Source of the DNA: Firmicutes bacterium HGW-Firmicutes-7
GTDB taxonomy: Bacteria; Bacillota; Clostridia; Lachnospirales; Vallitaleaceae
Length of the DNA stretch: 64,000 nucleotides
Reading direction: 5' to 3'
NCBI GenBank assembly: GCA_002841375.1
Contig: PGZO01000018.1
Span: 18,831 to 82,830, forward strand
Part shown: positions 57,632 to 64,000 of the stretch, one piece after another
Layout: each line of letters begins with the position of its first letter
Position numbering within the stretch: position 1 is the first letter of the stretch
Translations under genes and position numbers: made by a program
The notes under the pieces: generated by a model
What the model was told of the DNA's origin: nothing
The model's database searches: none
The model's input: the letters and a program-made list of their open reading frames with translations, nothing else

Positions 57632-58132
57632 ATGAGTGAATTTAATGTAAGCGGTACTTATATATGGTATTACTGCATCTGTAAAAGAGAAGTATGGCTT
57701 TTGGCTCATGGGATAGAAGCAGATCAGCAGGACGAAAATATGCAGATGGGAAGTGTCATACATGAAACAGCGTATGGGCGAGAAAGTAAAGAAATAGAAT
57801 TTAAACACTCAAAATTTGATGTTATGTCAAAGGAAAATGGGAAGCTCATCGTTGGAGAAATCAAGAAAAGTTCAAGGTATATTGACAGCTCTAGAATGCA
57901 ACTCTTGTTTTATTTGAAAGAGCTGGAAGATAACGATATTGTTGCTGAAGGGGTGTTATTATTTCCAGAGGAAAAAAAGAGAGAGAGTATAGTACTTGAT
58001 TCTGAAAATAGAAAAAGGCTGGAAGCTATTATTGAAGGTATTAAAGGAATAGTGGCAGAAGAATATCCGCCAGCACCACTTCAGAATAAATATTGTAAGA
58101 AATGTGCTTATGGAGAATTCTGTTGGGCTTAA
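57632..58132 (+). CDS. cas4: CRISPR adaptation nuclease Cas4
   Basis: Cas4 trims prespacers and helps select PAM-containing DNA. The 166-aa RecB-type nuclease has the motif GEIKKSS with E76 and K78, QLLFY as motif Q, and the iron-sulfur cysteines: C15/C17 near the N-terminus and C155, C158 and C164 at the C-terminus. GGGGAGG precedes the ATG. It is separate from Cas1 here, not fused, 12 bp upstream of it. Confidence 0.95.
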   Translation: MSEFNVSGTYIWYYCICKREVWLLAHGIEADQQDENMQMGSVIHETAYGRESKEIEFKHSKFDVMSKENGKLIVGEIKKSSRYIDSSRMQLLFYLKELEDNDIVAEGVLLFPEEKKRESIVLDSENRKRLEAIIEGIKGIVAEEYPPAPLQNKYCKKCAYGEFCWA

Positions 58133-58144
58133 GGGGGCTATATT

Positions 58145-59137
58145 ATGAAGAAAACAATTTACATCTTCAATGAAGGTGAACTTCATCGTAAAAATAACAC
58201 ACTTTTTTTTGAAAGTGAAGAAGGTAAAAAATATCTTCCTGTTGAGGATATTAGTGAAATATGTATAATGGGGGAGGTAGGTGCAAGCAAAAAGTTTCTA
58301 GAATTTTGCACAACACACCAGATTATTCTACATTATTTTAATTATCATGAATATTATGTTGGAAGTTACTATCCTAGAGAACATTACAACTCGGGGTATA
58401 TGCTGCTACGGCAGGTAGAATATTATTTGGACATTAATAAGAGAAAGGAGCTTGCTTATAAGTTCATAGATGGGAGTGTTAAAAATATCCTTAATGTTTT
58501 AAAATACTATAGCAATAGAGAGAAAGCTGTACAACTGCAAGTTGATAAAATAATTGAGCTAGAAAATAAATTAAACGAAGAACTCACTATTGAGCAAATG
58601 ATGGCAGTTGAAGGAAATATTAGAGAAGTCTACTATGGAGCTTTTGATAATATTCTAGAAAACGATACATTTTCTTTTGAAGTAAGAACAAGACGTCCTC
58701 CTCAAAATAAAATAAATTCACTGATTAGCTTTGGGAATTCTTTAATGTATATTACAGTGTTAAGTGAAATATATAAAACCCACCTCGACCCAAGAATTGG
58801 ATACCTTCATTCAACAAATAATAGGAGATTTACACTTAATTTGGACGTAGCTGAGATTTTCAAACCATTGTTAGTGGATAGAGTTATTTTTACATTGATT
58901 GCAAAGAAGATGATACAAGCAAAACACTTCGATAAAAAAATAGACTCTATTTTGTTAAATGAAGAGGGTAGAAAGATATTTATAGCTCAATATGAAGAAA
59001 AACTACAATCAACTTTTTTGCATAAGGAATTGGAACGCAATGTTTCGTATAGAAGGCTTATTCGAATGGAACTTTACAAACTAGAAAAACATTTCATGGG
59101 TGAAAAAGACTATGATCCTTTTATCAGTAAGTGGTAG
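58145..59137 (+). CDS. cas1: CRISPR integrase Cas1 (type I-B)
   Basis: Cas1 inserts new spacers together with Cas2. The 330-aa protein carries the catalytic set E156 (MAVEGNIREVYYGAF), H222 (IGYLHSTNNRR) and an acidic residue E237 (NLDVAEIFKPLL). The N-terminal beta domain starts TIYIFNEGELHRKNNT. All residues appear intact, so the system should still acquire spacers. AAGGGGGC lies before the ATG. Cas2 follows directly. Confidence 0.96.
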   Translation: MKKTIYIFNEGELHRKNNTLFFESEEGKKYLPVEDISEICIMGEVGASKKFLEFCTTHQIILHYFNYHEYYVGSYYPREHYNSGYMLLRQVEYYLDINKRKELAYKFIDGSVKNILNVLKYYSNREKAVQLQVDKIIELENKLNEELTIEQMMAVEGNIREVYYGAFDNILENDTFSFEVRTRRPPQNKINSLISFGNSLMYITVLSEIYKTHLDPRIGYLHSTNNRRFTLNLDVAEIFKPLLVDRVIFTLIAKKMIQAKHFDKKIDSILLNEEGRKIFIAQYEEKLQSTFLHKELERNVSYRRLIRMELYKLEKHFMGEKDYDPFISKW

Positions 59138-59146
59138 GTGATTGAT

Positions 59147-59410
59147 ATGTTTGCAATATTGGTATATGATGTTGGAGAAAGGCGAGTTGCAAAAGTACTT
59201 AAAACTGCAAGAAAATATCTAAATTGGGTTCAAAATTCCGTACTAGAAGGTGAAATTTCGGATGCCAATTACAGAAGGTTACAGGATGAATTAAAGAAAA
59301 TTGCAGATGAAAATGTGGATTCATTTATATTTTATACTTTTAGAACGGTAAAATACTATAATAGAGAGATAATAGGAGTGAAAAAAGGTGGACATAGTAT
59401 GTTTTTATAG
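59147..59410 (+). CDS. cas2: CRISPR integrase subunit Cas2
   Basis: The 87-aa dimer bridge of the Cas1-Cas2 integrase: MFAILVYDVGERR with D8, then the ferredoxin fold to SFIFYTFRTV and a basic tail. Start chosen at ATG 59147, eight bases after TAGGTG; GTG 59138 is part of that ribosome binding site. It is the last cas gene; the leader starts right after its stop. Confidence 0.95.
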   Translation: MFAILVYDVGERRVAKVLKTARKYLNWVQNSVLEGEISDANYRRLQDELKKIADENVDSFIFYTFRTVKYYNREIIGVKKGGHSMFL

Positions 59411-59573
59411 TTGTCGATGTCCTATGACGCAAAATTTCTGGGAGAGCGACAATTGGTTCTAATGCTTGAAATAGCTGAGTTTATTGAGTGTATCTATTTT
59501 TTTATTTAAATCTGGCGTGAAAAGTAATAGTTTGTTTACAAATAAGGATGCTATAAATTGGGCATTTTTATGG
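59411..59573 (+). promoter_or_regulatory. CRISPR leader
   Basis: The 163 bp between cas2 and the first repeat are AT-rich and contain an imperfect inverted repeat AGTTGTCG/CGACAATT (59409-59416 and 59447-59454). Repeats end in ATTGAAAC on the plus strand, so transcription and spacer insertion should begin at this side. An exact array promoter is not obvious. Confidence 0.75.
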
Positions 59574-62500
59574 GTTTTTAGATTACCTATGAGGAATTGA
59601 AACACGCTTCACCTATGCCAGCTTGAACGGCTGAAATTGTTTTTAGATTACCTATGAGGAATTGAAACAAGTATGAAAAGCAAGTATTCACAACTAGGCA
59701 GATAGGTTTTTAGATTACCTATGAGGAATTGAAACTAACCTCTCTCAATTTCTGCCACTTCTGCTGTATGTAGTTTTTAGATTACCTATGAGGAATTGAA
59801 ACATCTTTACGAAAGAGTCAAGCGTAACGATGTAGATCGTTTTTAGATTACCTATGAGGAATTGAAACCTAGTGCAAGTGACTATGTCGCCTAAATCAAA
59901 ATCTGTTTTTAGATTACCTATGAGGAATTGAAACACGGATGCTATATCGGTATCATGCAAGGCGCTAGGGGTTTTTAGATTACCTATGAGGAATTGAAAC
60001 TCGTTAGTGTGTGCTTATACCTTAATTTTGCTATTGGTTTTTAGATTACCTATGAGGAATTGAAACTAGGCACACACTATAGGCACACACTATAGCATAG
60101 ACGTTTTTAGATTACCTATGAGGAATTGAAACAAAGGCAATCAATAAAAATACTCGCATATATAACAGGGTTTTTAGATTACCTATGAGGAATTGAAACC
60201 ATGATGGTTGACTTGTCCCACCATGCGAATTAAATAGTTTTTAGATTACCTATGAGGAATTGAAACTGAAACAGCATAAAGCAATAAAAGAAATGAAAAT
60301 CGTTTTTAGATTACCTATGAGGAATTGAAACAGTACATACAATACTGCATATTATCACCATCCAATAGTTTTTAGATTACCTATGAGGAATTGAAACATT
60401 AAACAACTTCCCATACAATGACTTCTTGAACAGTTTTTAGATTACCTATGAGGAATTGAAACGACAATTAACGCCCGCATAATGGACAATGTTCAGTTAG
60501 TTTTTAGATTACCTATGAGGAATTGAAACTGCTACTTTGACATCTAAAATATACATTGCTTCACCAGTTTTTAGATTACCTATGAGGAATTGAAACTATC
60601 AAAATCCGCTTAAAGGAATATTGGACAAGCTAGTTTTTAGATTACCTATGAGGAATTGAAACTATGTTTCCTCTGTTGTTTCACATTCCCATCCATGTTT
60701 TTAGATTACCTATGAGGAATTGAAACATGCATTCAGGACATATATCCATGAGTTCATTTAAGTTTTTAGATTACCTATGAGGAATTGAAACTATTATTGG
60801 TGCTATGGCTGTAATCGCAGCTGCTTTGTTTTTAGATTACCTATGAGGAATTGAAACAGGGATATCTAAAAGTAAAGCATAAACAAACAATAGTTTTTAG
60901 ATTACCTATGAGGAATTGAAACTCAACTGGCTTTCTTCTGGTCTTTTATCAATAATGCGGTTTTTAGATTACCTATGAGGAATTGAAACATTGTGTTTTT
61001 TTCTTCATTCATTGTTTATAAACCTGTTTTTAGATTACCTATGAGGAATTGAAACATGACATGAATTTGCTTAACGAAACTTATGAAAAAGCGTTTTTAG
61101 ATTACCTATGAGGAATTGAAACTTGGCACATGAATAACTTTCTGCATCATACGGTACAGTTTTTAGATTACCTATGAGGAATTGAAACAATGGTATAGCT
61201 GTGATAATTCATTAGCCGTCAAGGTTTTTAGATTACCTATGAGGAATTGAAACCTAATGTTGTCTTTCCTGACAATGGACTACCATAAACGTTTTTAGAT
61301 TACCTATGAGGAATTGAAACTTGCATTTAATATTCTTTTTAGGATCACATTTATATAGTTTTTAGATTACCTATGAGGAATTGAAACATTGATGCGTTTT
61401 AAATATTACTTGTGGTCTCTTGGGTTTTTAGATTACCTATGAGGAATTGAAACTAGGATGAGTGACTGTAGTAGGGTTTGGTAATATTGTTTTTAGATTA
61501 CCTATGAGGAATTGAAACACACTGAGATAGTTCCTAACGCATAAGATGTAGCCGCGTTTTTAGATTACCTATGAGGAATTGAAACTTTCTTGTTTCTCTC
61601 GCTACAAATTTACCAACATCGTTTTTAGATTACCTATGAGGAATTGAAACACTGTAAATCTTCTGATAGAACCATCTTCAAGAACTGTTTTTAGATTACC
61701 TATGAGGAATTGAAACTTGATAACATCATTTATGTTAATGTTGTTGGCTCGTTTTTAGATTACCTATGAGGAATTGAAACATCCGTCAATGTCACTTGTG
61801 AGGTTCTTAATAATCTGTTTTTAGATTACCTATGAGGAATTGAAACAAGGTTGAGCTTTGTGACAGCATGATGTTTTCTCTTGTTTTTAGATTACCTATG
61901 AGGAATTGAAACGGGTGAGGGCTTTTTGGGGGTTGAATTGGCTCGTAGGTTTTTAGATTACCTATGAGGAATTGAAACTCCATTTGCATAGTCCTGTATT
62001 CCTTCGTCAGAACGGGTTTTTAGATTACCTATGAGGAATTGAAACATAATTTTACCTACGATCAGTAAAGCTCCTACTAATGTTTTTAGATTACCTATGA
62101 GGAATTGAAACAATTGAATGGTATTATATCACCATTACTTTTTAATGGTTTTTAGATTACCTATGAGGAATTGAAACCTTACTACAACCTTCATCATAAC
62201 GATTCCAATGATCGTTTTTAGATTACCTATGAGGAATTGAAACGTTACTATACCATCACTTGAAGTTAAAAATAAATCGTTTTTAGATTACCTATGAGGA
62301 ATTGAAACAAACCAAACGTATCTTTTTATGATTGGTGTATTAAGGTTTTTAGATTACCTATGAGGAATTGAAACAACCTTTGGTAATTGTATTGTAAAAA
62401 TCATTGATAGGTTTTTAGATTACCTATGAGGAATTGAAACATAATAACCCAAAACCATCTGCTATATCACTGTTCAAGTTTTTAGATTACCTATGAGGAA

Positions 62501-63891
62501 TTGAAACAATGATAGAATGGTATTTACCTAACTAAACTTAGGTTGTTTTTAGATTACCTATGAGGAATTGAAACTTTAACACTTTTGTAACAATATAAAT
62601 TTAAATATACGTTTTTAGATTACCTATGAGGAATTGAAACTTTTCATCATCCATAATGGCACCTACTCTCTATTAGTTTTTAGATTACCTATGAGGAATT
62701 GAAACATGCATACACGGGTGAAGAAATTAACGATAATGACAGTTTTTAGATTACCTATGAGGAATTGAAACTGGGGAAAAGAAACAATGCAAGAATACCT
62801 AAATGACGTTTTTAGATTACCTATGAGGAATTGAAACGAAATATCAAGATGATAGCCATTCAATTTTGCTAAGTTTTTAGATTACCTATGAGGAATTGAA
62901 ACAAATATTTTTTGCTTGCAAGAAACTAGAAGGGTTGGGTTTTTAGATTACCTATGAGGAATTGAAACTCTATATAATGACTTGATTAATGACTTGGTGA
63001 CTTGGTTTTTAGATTACCTATGAGGAATTGAAACACAACGGCGTTTGCACCTACTGCACTTTCTGCATCTGGTTTTTAGATTACCTATGAGGAATTGAAA
63101 CTCATCAACTACTGACTTAACGGTTAATGGAACTCGTTTTTAGATTACCTATGAGGAATTGAAACTTGTGATTGTGTCACAGGCGAAATCATTGAGCAAA
63201 GTTTTTAGATTACCTATGAGGAATTGAAACTTAGTAGGGTTAACCGTAACTTTGTCGTAATTAACTCGTTTTTAGATTACCTATGAGGAATTGAAACTTT
63301 CGATTAACTCCCCATTGTTAAGGTTTATTCTGTGTTTTTAGATTACCTATGAGGAATTGAAACCAGTGTAGATGGGATAAGTCCATGTCTTAGTACTTGG
63401 TTTTTAGATTACCTATGAGGAATTGAAACTAAACCAGAGCATTACCTCTGTGAATCTTTCTTCTAGTTTTTAGATTACCTATGAGGAATTGAAACAGTTA
63501 CAAAGTAAATGGACAAGTTGAATTTGCAATGTTTTTAGATTACCTATGAGGAATTGAAACTTTGGTAAAGATAACATTCTTACTATAATTTCTCCGTTTT
63601 TAGATTACCTATGAGGAATTGAAACTAATGAGATCACTAAAGAACTGGTGACAGATAGAGAAGTTTTTAGATTACCTATGAGGAATTGAAACATTGGTTC
63701 AACATCTTCATATGTCTTGATGATTATGTGTTTTTAGATTACCTATGAGGAATTGAAACATGGCGTTGCTTGTGGTGCTTGTATTGACCTAGGTGGTTTT
63801 TAGATTACCTATGAGGAATTGAAACCTTGATATGCTCCGTTTGTTGGGTTTTTGATTAATTGTTTTTAGATTACCTATGAGGAATTGAAAC
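59574..63891 (+). CRISPR. Type I-B CRISPR array, 66 repeats and 65 spacers
   Basis: The 30-nt repeat starts GTTTTTAGATTA and ends GGAATTGAAAC. I counted 66 copies from 59574-59603 to 63862-63891, with no variant copy seen, including the last one. Spacers are 34-37 nt (mean period close to 66 bp). The minus-strand reading of the repeat gives the FQFLIGNLKT translations, which are not proteins. All spacers look unique by eye; spacers 7 and 8 share a complementary motif. Confidence 0.99.
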
Positions 63892-64000
63892 TCGTCATAT
63901 GTATAAATGTCAAGTTAAAAATGCAAACTTTTGATCATATAAGAATGTAGTTTTTTACTCAGATTCTTGTTTAATATGATCTTTTAATCTATATGATTTT
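63892..64000. other. Trailer of the CRISPR array, no gene seen
   Basis: AT-rich sequence after the last repeat, with no ORF, repeat or clear terminator before the window ends. Confidence 0.6.

Noticed and set aside
59745..62863. Minus-strand ORFs inside the CRISPR array with repeated FQFLIGNLKT
   Set aside because: They are translations of the CRISPR repeat read backwards, interrupted by spacers; no start signals or family.

Overview
The window is AT-rich chromosomal DNA of a low-GC Bacillota, most likely an anaerobic member of the class Clostridia. The evidence is the gene order cysE-cysS-mrnC-(MurJ/SpoVB-like flippase)-rlmB-yacP-sigH, a CIRCE-controlled groESL operon, ferredoxin-dependent 2-oxoacid oxidoreductase genes, LuxS, AGGAGG-type ribosome binding sites and frequent TTG/GTG starts. 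No genus can be fixed from the sequence alone.

Layout. 1-6213: truncated cysE, cysS, mrnC, flippase, rlmB, yacP, sigH and a tRNA-Thr with its terminator. 6281-8521: an ABC-F gene behind a strong promoter, a 43-codon leader ORF and an intrinsic terminator, the arrangement of an antibiotic-inducible attenuator. 8544-13581: a TetR-type regulator with its own palindromic operator, followed by a MacAB-like ABC efflux set (ATPase, FtsX-type permease, membrane fusion protein). 13571-19905: a small CxxC protein behind a GATAAT-hexamer operator, glnS, a DUF2225 protein, an OGG1-type glycosylase and groESL. 19920-33604: HD-GYP protein, guaB, RluA-type pseudouridine synthase, membrane proteins, a rubredoxin-like protein, DAHP synthase, chemoreceptor, transporter, a repeat-tailed membrane protein and a two-component system. 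33640-47165: FIST-GGDEF-EAL protein, zinc-ribbon membrane protein, LysR regulator, purL, TraX-like protein, luxS, a Fur-box-controlled 2-oxoacid:ferredoxin oxidoreductase and an aldo/keto reductase. 47221-50002: a Cache chemoreceptor, a stray chemoreceptor C-terminus and a 666-bp internally deleted insertion sequence.

50308-63891 is a complete type I-B CRISPR-Cas locus in the order cas6-cas8b-cas7-cas5-cas3-cas4-cas1-cas2, followed by a leader and an array of 66 identical 30-nt repeats with 65 spacers.

The main discovery candidate lies between the IS remnant and cas6. Two degenerate CRISPR repeats (50752-50781 and 50808-50837) flank a 26-nt pseudo-spacer. The first 16 nt of that pseudo-spacer match the start-site region of the promoter of a small unknown gene (86 aa, 50428-50688) at 15 of 16 positions. 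The single mismatch is at position 6, which type I Cascade complexes leave unpaired. This is the layout of a CreTA-like element, in which a crRNA-like antitoxin RNA guides Cascade to silence a toxin gene and so makes the cell depend on its own CRISPR effector. The toxin role is inferred from position only; the 86-aa protein is not a family I recognise. The main alternative is that the guide represses the promoter of the whole cas operon.
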